DNA of 35,029 nucleotides, from contig JANQLF010000171.1 of the NCBI GenBank assembly GCA_028280785.1, positions 1 through 35,029 on the forward strand, read 5' to 3'. The stretch is from Planctomycetota bacterium. Its GTDB lineage: Bacteria; Planctomycetota; UBA11346. A program made the translations under genes and the position numbers. Below are positions 24,545 to 33,118 of the stretch, piece after piece. Below the pieces are notes generated by a model. It saw only the letters and a list, made by a program, of their open reading frames with translations, was not told the DNA's origin and did no database searches. Position 1 is the first letter of the stretch. Every line of letters begins with the position of its first letter.

Positions 24545-25853
24545 GAACGAACAGATGCACTCAAATAAGCAGGAGCGTCTCAAAGTTATTTTGGTAATGA
24601 CACTACCTCCTGACCAAAGGTCTTTTTTGCAAGATCGCATAGAAGAGCTAACTGGCTTATTAGACACTGCTGGCTGTGATGTCGCCGCTGTTGCCTCACA
24701 ACATTTACCGAAACCGATTACTGCTACGCACATTGGTAAAGGTAAAATCGAAGAAGTCGCACAATTAGTTGAGCAACATTGCGCTGATGAGGTTGTATTC
24801 GATTGCGACCTCACACCAAGCCAAGGTCGCAATTTGGGTAAATACATTGAAGTGCCGATTATCGATTATTCGGCACTTATTTTACATATTTTTGCCCAGA
24901 ACGCGAGAACGCACCAAGCCCAACTAGCTGTTGAATTAGCGCAACTCGAATATCACCGCAGTCGTTTAAAACGTCTATGGTCTCACCTCGACCGTATTAA
25001 AGCTGGCACCAACATGCGCGGTCCGGGTGAAAAACAATTAGAAGTCGACCGTCGTTTAATCACCAATCGCATTAGGGATTTAAAAGACAAACTCGAACAG
25101 ATCGAGAAACGTAAAGAACGCGCCATCGATAGCCGCAAAGATTGCTTCAAGGTCTGCTTAGTCGGTTATACCAATGCAGGCAAAAGTAGCTTGATGAATG
25201 CCTTAACTAATGCTGATGTATTGGCTCAAGACCGCTTATTTGCCACACTTGATACGCGCACCAGTAAATTAGATATAGACCGTAAACATGATATTGTACT
25301 CAGCGACACCGTCGGTTTTATTCGTAATCTGCCCCATCAATTAATTGCTAGTTTCCATGCAACATTATCTGAGGTTATTGGAGCTGATTTATTGCTGCAC
25401 GTAGTCGACGCATCACAACCATCAATGGAAGAACATATTCACGCCGTACAAGAAGTTCTCGATACGATCGGAGCAGGAAAAATTCCAACGGTTATGGTAT
25501 TTAACAAAATCGATCGCGAACATTCCAAAACTATACTCATGGCGTTTAAACGTAAGTACAAAGGCAGCGTCGCGACCAGTGCTCATGAAAAATTAGGCCT
25601 AGATAAATTAAACGAACAAATTCGCAAAGAATTAAATCGAGGAATCAAGTTAATCGAGGTAAGGTTTCCCATTAGTGATGGATCAATAAATGCATTTATT
25701 CGAAAGAACTGCACAATTTTAGAAGAAAATTATACCGACAAAGAAAGCATAGTCGTAATAGAAGCAAATGAGAAACTGTATGGCGAGCTTAAGATTAATG
25801 ACCAAGTGAAGATTAAAGAGAAAGTCGTTGATAAAATAGGATTAAGAAATTGA
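24537..25853 (+). CDS. hflX: Ribosome-associated GTPase HflX
   Basis: HflX splits stalled 70S ribosomes, especially under heat stress. The 438-residue protein has the N-terminal HflX domain (HIGKGKIEEVAQL near 65, VVFDCDLTPSQGRNL) and the linker RGPGEKQLEVDRR near 161. The GTPase domain has G1 GYTNAGKSS (about 210), G3 DTVGF (about 258) and G4 NKID (about 323). A C-terminal tail of about 60 residues follows. It begins inside birA (8-bp overlap), and an alternative ATG six codons downstream is possible. Its TGA overlaps the TTG start of the following sugar transferase, so an unbroken birA-hflX-transferase transcript is likely. Confidence 0.95.
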   Translation: MTKNEQMHSNKQERLKVILVMTLPPDQRSFLQDRIEELTGLLDTAGCDVAAVASQHLPKPITATHIGKGKIEEVAQLVEQHCADEVVFDCDLTPSQGRNLGKYIEVPIIDYSALILHIFAQNARTHQAQLAVELAQLEYHRSRLKRLWSHLDRIKAGTNMRGPGEKQLEVDRRLITNRIRDLKDKLEQIEKRKERAIDSRKDCFKVCLVGYTNAGKSSLMNALTNADVLAQDRLFATLDTRTSKLDIDRKHDIVLSDTVGFIRNLPHQLIASFHATLSEVIGADLLLHVVDASQPSMEEHIHAVQEVLDTIGAGKIPTVMVFNKIDREHSKTILMAFKRKYKGSVATSAHEKLGLDKLNEQIRKELNRGIKLIEVRFPISDGSINAFIRKNCTILEENYTDKESIVVIEANEKLYGELKINDQVKIKEKVVDKIGLRN

Positions 25854-27175
25854 AACAGCCTATCTTATTCATTTTCGATCTCATATTAATAAATACGGCC
25901 ATTTACTTGGCAGGAACCATTCTCGGCGTAACGAAACTGCCGATAGTCAATCATACTGGTGCATCAGTTTTCACCATGGTATCCAGTGTGACATTTTTTT
26001 ACATTTCCGGATTATATGACTTCCGGCGTATGACGGCAAATAGCGATATCTTTATTCGGTCGGTCATTAGTATTTTAGTCGCCAATGCCATTGTTGCCTC
26101 TTGGTTTTACATATTAGGGCACTGGCAATTCCCCACTAAATTATTTGCCATACAAATAATTTTCACCACTGCGTTCACCCCAATTATTCGAATACTATTC
26201 GTAAAATTCTTTGACAGATTCGAAAGCGAAAAAACTCTACTGCTAGGATATGGACCCGCAGGAAAAGCAGTTCTGATTGCCATGAAGAATCCCAATGTCA
26301 TCATTTTGGATGATGATCCAAACTTATCAGATGAAAACGGTACCGTATCCGGAAGCAGCGCCAAAATAGCAGAATCTTGTGAAAGCAATAATATAAAGAA
26401 AATTATATATGCTCTTAACCAAAATGATGATGATCATATAAACGAGCAATTAATGGCAGCAAGGCTCAACGGCATCGCAATAAGCTCCATGTCACTTGAG
26501 TATGAAAAATTAATGAAAAAAATTCCAGTAGAACATATTCACGATCATTGGATCGTATTTGAAAGCGGCTTCTCATTATACAGCAAACAATATGTCCAGA
26601 GAATAAAACGCATTATTGATATAAGCCTCTCCATTTTTGGCCTAATTATTACCGCACCAATATGTTTGATAACTGCTATTATTATAAAGCTGGAAAGCAG
26701 AGGGCCAATAATATTCAAACAGACTCGAGTCGGCCTTGGAGACAAAGAATTTACCGTTTACAAATTTAGATCCATGGCTCAAGATGCGGAAAAAGATGGG
26801 GCAAAATGGGCTGAAAAGAATGATGCCCGTGTAACCAAATTCGGTAAAATAATTAGAAAATTCCGCATCGACGAATTGCCGCAATTCTGGAATATCCTCA
26901 TTGGCGACATGAGCCTCATTGGACCAAGGCCTGAACAGCCAGCCTTTGTTCGACAATTAGAGAAACGAATACCCTACTACTCTATTCGCCACACCATTAA
27001 ACCCGGTTTATCAGGATGGGCTCAGATAAATTATCCTTATGGAGCAACAGAAGAAGACGCCCTGAATAAACTTGAATATGAACTTTACTATATAAAAAAT
27101 ATGAGCGTTCTACTGGAAATAAAAATAATATTAAAAACAATTGGAGTAATGATCTTTGGTCAAGGCGCCCGTTAA
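25850..27175 (+). CDS. Polyprenyl-phosphate sugar-1-phosphate transferase (EpsB/WbaP-like)
   Basis: This membrane enzyme starts a glycan by moving a sugar-1-phosphate onto undecaprenyl phosphate. The 441 residues contain about four N-terminal membrane segments (to about residue 120), a nucleotide-binding-like domain starting LLLGYGPAGKAV (131) and the catalytic bacterial sugar transferase domain from KRIIDISLSIFG (253). That domain includes FKQTRVGLGDKEFTVYKFRSM, RIDELPQFWNILIGDMSLIGPRP and KPGLSGWAQIN. The terminal GQGAR resembles the PEP-CTERM-associated EpsB subgroup, but I see no exosortase here. The start is a TTG overlapping the hflX stop. It converges on the arabinose operon with one base between stops and no terminator visible. 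Confidence 0.88.
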   Translation: MKQPILFIFDLILINTAIYLAGTILGVTKLPIVNHTGASVFTMVSSVTFFYISGLYDFRRMTANSDIFIRSVISILVANAIVASWFYILGHWQFPTKLFAIQIIFTTAFTPIIRILFVKFFDRFESEKTLLLGYGPAGKAVLIAMKNPNVIILDDDPNLSDENGTVSGSSAKIAESCESNNIKKIIYALNQNDDDHINEQLMAARLNGIAISSMSLEYEKLMKKIPVEHIHDHWIVFESGFSLYSKQYVQRIKRIIDISLSIFGLIITAPICLITAIIIKLESRGPIIFKQTRVGLGDKEFTVYKFRSMAQDAEKDGAKWAEKNDARVTKFGKIIRKFRIDELPQFWNILIGDMSLIGPRPEQPAFVRQLEKRIPYYSIRHTIKPGLSGWAQINYPYGATEEDALNKLEYELYYIKNMSVLLEIKIILKTIGVMIFGQGAR

Positions 27176-27176
27176 T

Positions 27177-27524
27177 CTAACTGGCCACCAACACTACACC
27201 TATTACAATCAATAAAGTTCCAATTATTTTTAAATTTGTAAACTGCTCTTGGAACAATAAATACGAAACCAGAGCAACTATTATCAGGCCAACACTTGTC
27301 ATTATTGGATAAGCAACACTTAACTCCATTTTGGAAAGACACCAAGCGTAAGCCAACAAAGCCAAGCCAAAGCACAATGCCCCAGCCCAGATAAATGGTT
27401 GAGTTATTGACTTGTGCAACATTGACCCCTCAATTTTTGCAACCTTTGCCATACCAGCTTTAATAAAAATATTTGCACTAGCATTAGCACAAATAGCAAA
27501 GACAAGTACAATCCATTGAATCAC
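27177..27524 (-). CDS. SMR/EamA-type small membrane transporter, probable lipid-sugar flippase subunit
   Basis: The 115-residue protein has four predicted membrane helices and resembles the DMT/SMR family, especially half-size flippases such as ArnE/ArnF (ELSVAYPIMTSVGLIIVALVSYLLFQE). Such proteins move undecaprenyl-linked sugars or small cations across the inner membrane. Being last in an operon with DprE1 and DprE2 homologues, it is likely to flip polyprenyl-phosphate arabinose to the periplasm. This role is inferred from context. GTG start overlapping the dprE2 stop (GTGA). It is single, so a homodimer would be needed. Confidence 0.7.
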   Translation of the reverse strand: MIQWIVLVFAICANASANIFIKAGMAKVAKIEGSMLHKSITQPFIWAGALCFGLALLAYAWCLSKMELSVAYPIMTSVGLIIVALVSYLLFQEQFTNLKIIGTLLIVIGVVLVAS

Positions 27525-28252
27525 AACTTGCTCCTATGGAATATAAATCTTGGCACCATTTTTATGATCAACATAATAATACGCCAAAACCAAGGTGTAT
27601 AAATTATATATTTTTTCCGCCTTACTGCTTTCCATATGTCAGACGCGACTTTGTCAGGCGACGCAACCAAAAACAGTCCAGGTAAACCCCAAGTCATACC
27701 CGTATCTACAAAGCCTGGCTTCACCAATAGTGCATGAACACCTGTATTCCTCAGACGATGCTGCAATCCTTCAACATATGTATTCAGCGCCGCCTTGCTT
27801 GAACCATAGATAAAATTACTCTGCCGACCTCGGTCGCCAGCCACTGATGATAAATAGCAGAGGTTACCCTCACCGCGGGCCAACATACTCTTCAAAATGA
27901 GATTAGAAAAAAGAACTGTTGCCGTATAATTTATATCCAACATCAATGCAGCTGCTGCCTCATCATCCGCAGCGTCTTCCTGAGAATGCATAACTCCATG
28001 ACAAAAGAATACCGAATCGATGCTCCCTAGAGTTTCCAGACACGAAGTCAAAACTTTTTGATAACTGTCTCGATCGCTCATGTCCAATTTTAATGGATGA
28101 ACTTCGGCGCCACGCTGTAAGCTTACGTCAGACGCAATATCATTGATGTCATCGATATCCCTACCTAACAGAATAAGCTTATCTCCCTTATCGGCTTGAT
28201 GGGCAATGCTCCTAGCCATAGCAGAACTGGCACCGATTATTAGAACATTCAC
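27521..28252 (-). CDS. dprE2: DprE2-like short-chain reductase
   Basis: This 243-residue SDR has a nucleotide-binding start (VLIIGASSAMARSIA), LDMSDR, FCHGVM (NAG-like position), an SS in YLSSVAGDRGRQ and the catalytic YGSSKAAL. A hydrophobic C-terminus (WFWRIIMLIIKMVPRFIF) likely touches the membrane. DprE2 reduces the 2-keto sugar made by DprE1, finishing the ribose-to-arabinose epimerisation on the polyprenyl carrier. SDRs are a broad family; the call rests on the direct partnership with the DprE1 gene, with which it shares a GTGA overlap. The start is GTG. Confidence 0.75.
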   Translation of the reverse strand: MNVLIIGASSAMARSIAHQADKGDKLILLGRDIDDINDIASDVSLQRGAEVHPLKLDMSDRDSYQKVLTSCLETLGSIDSVFFCHGVMHSQEDAADDEAAAALMLDINYTATVLFSNLILKSMLARGEGNLCYLSSVAGDRGRQSNFIYGSSKAALNTYVEGLQHRLRNTGVHALLVKPGFVDTGMTWGLPGLFLVASPDKVASDIWKAVRRKKYIIYTPWFWRIIMLIIKMVPRFIFHRSKL

Positions 28253-29601
28253 GATTTAATAATTCCCAAACGTCTAGCTTGGCTAGACTGAAACTTGTTA
28301 AGTGGATCAATTCTATTCTTAATGTCAATAAATTCAGGAAGTTTCGGGTACATCTGTGAAAAATCGTCTTTTCTCATGAAGCTATCTTTTGCCAAATACA
28401 ACCGTCCATCATTTTCAAGTACGATTTCATCTAGTTCTATGAGAAACTCCTGAAGCCCTTTATCATTTGGAATATCTAATGCCAACGTTAAACCCGGCAT
28501 AGGGAATGATAACAATCCAGATCCCTGATCTCCAAAAGCCTTTAATACTGCAAGAAACGAAGCTCTTCCTGAACTAGCAAGCTTCTCTAATAATTTCTGT
28601 ATTGCCTGGGCACCTGTTTTCCAAGGAACCACACATTGGTATTGAATAAATCCGCGCTTCCCATACATACGATTCCAATTATTAATAGAATCCAGTGGAT
28701 AAAAATATTGATCATAATCAATAACGTGCGTAGATTCAGAATGTTTCCAATAGAACAATTTGTTAAATGCCTTAACTGACAACTTACTTAAGGCAAAAGA
28801 AGGGAAATTAAAAGGTATATTCTTTTTTCTCTTAAGCCTTGGCTTAAAGGGTGATTTTTGCAGCTGACTTTTCAAATCATTTAACTCAGCATGGTCACCT
28901 AGCATCAACACGGATCTTCCAATATTTTTACCACTAGCCAAGCAATCTATCCAAGCGACAGAATAACGGTGAGTATCAGCATGTGACTCAAATAATGCCA
29001 AGATAGTGTCAAGATCACTAGCTTTTTTATGGGTAACTCGGAGATAGGCAGTCTCTATGGGTAATAATTTTATAGAGATTCGAAGAATTATTCCAGTTAA
29101 GCCCATCCCGCTAATAGTTGCCCAAAAAACTTCGCTATTTTCCTCAGGTGAGCATATCATTATTTCACCATCAGCGGTCATTAATTCTAATTCACTAATA
29201 AAATTAGAAATACATCCGTCTTGGTGATGATTTTTCCCATGAACGTCAGCAGCCACAGCCCCTCCCAATGTAACAAATTTAGTACCAGGAGTTACTGGCA
29301 GGAAATACCCCTTCGGCAATGCGAAATTAATGATCTCCTCTAAACTGACTCCAGCTTCACAGGTCAAAACACCTGATGTAGGATCAAAACTTAAGAAACG
29401 TTTCAGCCTTCGCGTTAACATGGTGTCACAATCTAGGTTAAGAGCCGCATCACCATAACTTCTACCGAGTCCAAAAGGGATTATATTTTTAGATTCTAAA
29501 CATATCGATTTAGCTTGTTGTATTTTCTCAGGTCGATAGCAATGAGAGACCTCAACTGGCACTCTACCCCAACCATGCTGTGCTAACTCCAATGAATTCA
29601 C
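28249..29601 (-). CDS. dprE1: DprE1-like FAD-dependent oxidase of polyprenyl-phosphoribose
   Basis: The 450-residue flavoprotein has an FAD-binding fold from about residue 38 (IIPFGLGRSYGDAALN; KFVTLGGAVAADVHGKNHH). A substrate domain follows, and the family signature LYLAKDSFM with the catalytic Lys, then MYPKLPEF and IDPLNKF..ARRL. Length is close to mycobacterial DprE1 (461). The enzyme oxidises C2 of polyprenyl-phosphoryl-ribose. The position of the mycobacterial inhibitor-target Cys387 reads Ala here (LTLALDIP). It begins with GTG overlapping the stop of the HAD-UbiA gene. Alternative: another VAO/aldonolactone oxidase, but GLGRSYGD plus neighbours make DprE1 likely. Confidence 0.85.
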   Translation of the reverse strand: MNSLELAQHGWGRVPVEVSHCYRPEKIQQAKSICLESKNIIPFGLGRSYGDAALNLDCDTMLTRRLKRFLSFDPTSGVLTCEAGVSLEEIINFALPKGYFLPVTPGTKFVTLGGAVAADVHGKNHHQDGCISNFISELELMTADGEIMICSPEENSEVFWATISGMGLTGIILRISIKLLPIETAYLRVTHKKASDLDTILALFESHADTHRYSVAWIDCLASGKNIGRSVLMLGDHAELNDLKSQLQKSPFKPRLKRKKNIPFNFPSFALSKLSVKAFNKLFYWKHSESTHVIDYDQYFYPLDSINNWNRMYGKRGFIQYQCVVPWKTGAQAIQKLLEKLASSGRASFLAVLKAFGDQGSGLLSFPMPGLTLALDIPNDKGLQEFLIELDEIVLENDGRLYLAKDSFMRKDDFSQMYPKLPEFIDIKNRIDPLNKFQSSQARRLGIIKS

Positions 29602-31025
29602 AACAAATCACCCTTAGCATATATCACAAGAAAGATGCATACTATAGCAACAACATAAGTAGCTCGGTCCTTAGCAGCAAACATTACAGGATCTTCGTGA
29701 ACATGACCCCGGCTAGCCAAAAACCAAATTCTCATTAGCCAATACATGAGCAAAGGACAAAGTAACCATAAAAAATTAGGATGCATATATGTCAATGGCG
29801 TTTCATTACATTTTTCATTAATAAAAAGGCTGAATACCAAAACGGTACACATAGCCGATGCGCTTCCCATGTGGAGCAAAACTGAGCGATCATCAACTTG
29901 ATATCCTCTACCACTTGATTCCAGTTTTCCGCTCGACTGAAGGTCTATCAAATCAATCCATCTTTTAGCCATTGCTAAACTGCTAAATAAGAACATAGAG
30001 AAAGCCAACAGCCAAGGTGTCACTTCTATCCCCAAAACCACGCCTCCAGTAACAATACGATAGGTAAATAATCCTGCCAAAATTAACACGTCCAAAATTA
30101 CCATCTTCTTAAAACAGAATGTATAAAGAGAGGTTAAGGTAAAATATCCAACAAGCATGTAAAATAAGGTCAAAGAATCAGCCAATGTAATTGCAGGTAT
30201 TACCGAGAAAAATAATAATAAAATTGCTATAAAAATGGCACTTTTTATAGTCAATTGACCAGACGCCAACGGTCTTTTACATTTTTTAGGGTGACGGCGA
30301 TCATTCTCAATATCTAGACAGTCATTAATAACATAAACCAAAGAAGCCATCAAGCTAAAACACAAAAAAGCAAGAAAAGCGTTGCTCCAAAAAGACCAAT
30401 TATCTATTTTAAACGCCAGAAGCATCGGTATAAATATAAGAAAATTCTTTAGCCATTGATGCGGTCTAATCAACTTTATAGCTGATTTCACCATACTTTT
30501 TTCCGTATCAAAAACTCTTTCATATTCAAATTTATTTCTTACATTTAAATTATTTCCGGCTAAATATTTCTTCTTAGAACTGTTCCAGACAGCAATATCA
30601 TGTTTACTATCACCAACGTAATCATAATCCTCATACTCTTCGTCAAGTAAGACGGCCTTGACTGACCCTCTCAAATTTGTGTCGCGTGACGACCCATGAT
30701 AAGATTCAAATATCTTTAACTCATCCGCCACCGCTTGAACAATTCTCTCATCAGCTGCACTGGCTAAAACTATTTTACTGCCAGACAACTGTTGCTCTTT
30801 GAGAAATTCTAACAAATCTGTACGATATGGCAGGATTCCCGGATCAGGAATAACGTGATCTGCAATTTTTGATTTCATATATGATCTACCATTGGCCATC
30901 CAAAATGGAAGATTCAATAACTTCAATGGCTTTTTATAGACCAGTAACATTAAGGACTCCCACAACGTATCGCTTTTTGTCAACGTACCGTCTAAATCCA
31001 CACATATTATGGTTGAGTTTGTCAT
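29598..31025 (-). CDS. HAD phosphatase-UbiA prenyltransferase fusion (DPPR synthase-like)
   Basis: An N-terminal HAD domain (VDLDGTLTKSD near residue 10; VLASAADE; GDSKHDIAVW) is fused to a UbiA-type membrane prenyltransferase from about residue 185 (IRPHQWLKNFLIF). The Asp-rich motif NDCLDIENDRRHP and KRPLASG are present near 232, and about eight membrane segments follow. In mycobacteria the UbiA enzyme joins phosphoribose from PRPP to decaprenyl phosphate; the 5-phosphate must then be removed. The fused HAD domain is a natural candidate for that step (inference). I prefer ATG 31025 because the HAD motif then sits at the usual distance; GTG 31055 would add ten residues. First gene of the four-gene GTGA-linked operon. 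Confidence 0.8.
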   Translation of the reverse strand: MTNSTIICVDLDGTLTKSDTLWESLMLLVYKKPLKLLNLPFWMANGRSYMKSKIADHVIPDPGILPYRTDLLEFLKEQQLSGSKIVLASAADERIVQAVADELKIFESYHGSSRDTNLRGSVKAVLLDEEYEDYDYVGDSKHDIAVWNSSKKKYLAGNNLNVRNKFEYERVFDTEKSMVKSAIKLIRPHQWLKNFLIFIPMLLAFKIDNWSFWSNAFLAFLCFSLMASLVYVINDCLDIENDRRHPKKCKRPLASGQLTIKSAIFIAILLLFFSVIPAITLADSLTLFYMLVGYFTLTSLYTFCFKKMVILDVLILAGLFTYRIVTGGVVLGIEVTPWLLAFSMFLFSSLAMAKRWIDLIDLQSSGKLESSGRGYQVDDRSVLLHMGSASAMCTVLVFSLFINEKCNETPLTYMHPNFLWLLCPLLMYWLMRIWFLASRGHVHEDPVMFAAKDRATYVVAIVCIFLVIYAKGDLL

Positions 31026-31055
31026 AGCCGATGGAAGTCTTGTCCAACAAAGCAC

Positions 31056-31484
31056 TAATGCAAGTGAAGTCCTTTAGACCCATTGACTTATAAGAATGAT
31101 GAATCTCTATAAGTAAAGATATATTTTGACTTTATGATTATAGACTAAATTTGTCATGGGTCAGCCAAAGGATCGACGTGTATTTCAATCTCTTCTAATA
31201 TTTATAATTCCCAAGATCTTCGGCGAGCAACACATTACCACAGGCATTGCCGTCACAGCCACTTAATAGAATCAAGTGATCGAAATCCATCCAACTTATC
31301 TAATATAAACCACAACAAAATAATTTATTTCACCGTTTTTATGATGGATGAATGGTCAATTAATTGACCGATTATAATACTAACATTTCAATAAAATTTA
31401 AAACTCCCCTTTCATGGGATTAATTAAATACTCAAAATTCAAAATCCGCATCCGGATATATATTACATCAATAAAATTAAATGG
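31056..31484. other. Intergenic region before the arabinose operon
   Basis: This 429-bp AT-rich gap separates two minus-strand genes and must hold the promoter of the HAD-UbiA operon. I see no credible gene. It has a perfect palindrome at 31354-31369, an inverted repeat ACTTATA/TATAAGT near 31087-31115, and a short ATCCG/CGGAT hairpin near 31441-31458 that could weakly end the upstream GT transcript. Confidence 0.4.
31354..31369. promoter_or_regulatory. Perfect 16-bp palindrome, possible operator
   Basis: GGTCAATTAATTGACC is an exact palindrome. TATAAT lies four bases to its right (31373-31378). It sits about 330 bp upstream of the HAD-UbiA start, rather far for a core operator. Symmetry with no loop suits a dimeric DNA-binding protein more than an RNA hairpin. 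Confidence 0.35.
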
Positions 31485-33107
31485 CTATCTGTCTAATTTG
31501 GGATATATTCCAGTAGTTTCATCAATATTTGAATCGACAATCCATATTTTTATTGTTCTTTCCCTCGATCCAAAAGGATCACTTTCATACTTGACCTTCA
31601 AAGCATTAGTAAATTTGTCATGAGTTCTATCCATATAGTCAACCACAAACTGGACATCGCTCATTCTTAAATATTTTGACAGAGTTTGATTGCCTCTTAA
31701 GACATTATTATAATATCCCTTGCTATTTATAAGGCCATCTAAATTCACAACTACATTATCTGTGAAATAGCCTAACTGACCTGCGTTCCACGATGCTATT
31801 CGCGCATCCGGTAAGTTCTCATTGATCCACTTAGCAACATGGTATCTCACAGAATATAAACTTGTTTCATCAATCTCTTTATTCACCTTTTTAATGTAGA
31901 CATTGACGGATCCAACAAGGGAAACGACAAAGATCAAAAAAATTACAGAAATTTGGATCGGCCTCTTATTTCGTAAGAAATCTAAAAAATAATATATAGA
32001 AAATGATATTGAAAAAAACCAAAATGTTTTCACGCTAGAAAAATACCAATAATGAAAATTAGTTGCCGGAGATAACCACAAGAATATAAAATAAAATACC
32101 GAACTTAACAAAAGTAAATTATACACATTTAGTAAGATACCCCACTCCCCCCTATGTCTTATTAAAATATAAATCATCATTATAAAAGAAATTGGCGCCA
32201 AGAAAAACAAGCCATCTTTCGGAAGTGAATATTTTAAAATAGCCATCGGCTTCTCTAATCCAGGATATTTATTAGGAAATATGCCCGAGTTCTTCACTAT
32301 CCCTGAAACTGATAAAAACGTTCCTCCCCAGAAATAATAAGTAATGAATAAAAATAGAGCTGACAGGATGGCTAGAATTGAGGATATATAAAAAACAGTA
32401 GTAATCTCGCGAGGAACCTTCTTGATTCCCCCATAATGTTTCAATACTATTACTATTAATGCAATGTATATCACTGCCGATACAAATCCGGCATCTATGC
32501 GTGAATAGACGTTAAGTATTAGCGCTGCCGTAATACGCAATGCATTCAAAGGCAGACCTTCCTGCAATCGTATGAACAACGAAATCAATTCATATATAAT
32601 CCATATAGAGACCAAGGCGTGTAAAGAATTCTCTAACAAACTTAAGTTAGTCCAATCCGAGACATTCACGCAGAACCAAACTAATGCAAATAACAACGGG
32701 AATATATCCGATTTGATCAAATTTGAAATTTTATATATAAAAATATAAGATAGAGCATTAAATAATGAGCATGTGACAATCGCACATAATAATAAATCAT
32801 ATTTATCAGAAAGAAACATCGATTCCACAACTAAAATGACATACCATAACGGATGAAATCCATTGGTAGCATTATCACCATCAAAGGTGGGGAATCCTAA
32901 ACGACTATGATTCCAGGCGGTTTCCAGGTAGTAATAAGCATCGTCCGGAGTTAAGTTAACTGTAACAAACTCAATACCCTGGTTCAACAAGGTGACCTGA
33001 AGAATAAATTGCAAAACACCTAATACAGCTATGAAAATCAACATACATGGAATGCGACCACATAACAGTGGGAGTCTAATTTCATTTGTTAATTGAGGTG
33101 GTTGCAT
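31485..33107 (-). CDS. GT-C family membrane glycosyltransferase
   Basis: The 540-residue protein has ten or more membrane helices. It carries the GT-C acidic loop LTPDDAYYYLETAW near residue 52, with TNGFHPLWYV close after. A C-terminal periplasmic part contains ARIASWNAGQLGYFTDNVVVNLDGLIN. GT-C enzymes use polyprenyl-phosphate sugars as donors on the periplasmic face, the kind of donor the neighbouring DprE operon would make. A role as arabinofuranosyl or similar transferase is therefore reasonable, but specificity cannot be read from sequence. It follows the GT4 gene by 11 bp with the same orientation; a weak GAGAA lies before the ATG. Confidence 0.75.
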   Translation of the reverse strand: MQPPQLTNEIRLPLLCGRIPCMLIFIAVLGVLQFILQVTLLNQGIEFVTVNLTPDDAYYYLETAWNHSRLGFPTFDGDNATNGFHPLWYVILVVESMFLSDKYDLLLCAIVTCSLFNALSYIFIYKISNLIKSDIFPLLFALVWFCVNVSDWTNLSLLENSLHALVSIWIIYELISLFIRLQEGLPLNALRITAALILNVYSRIDAGFVSAVIYIALIVIVLKHYGGIKKVPREITTVFYISSILAILSALFLFITYYFWGGTFLSVSGIVKNSGIFPNKYPGLEKPMAILKYSLPKDGLFFLAPISFIMMIYILIRHRGEWGILLNVYNLLLLSSVFYFIFLWLSPATNFHYWYFSSVKTFWFFSISFSIYYFLDFLRNKRPIQISVIFLIFVVSLVGSVNVYIKKVNKEIDETSLYSVRYHVAKWINENLPDARIASWNAGQLGYFTDNVVVNLDGLINSKGYYNNVLRGNQTLSKYLRMSDVQFVVDYMDRTHDKFTNALKVKYESDPFGSRERTIKIWIVDSNIDETTGIYPKLDR

Positions 33108-33118
33108 TCATTTCTCAT

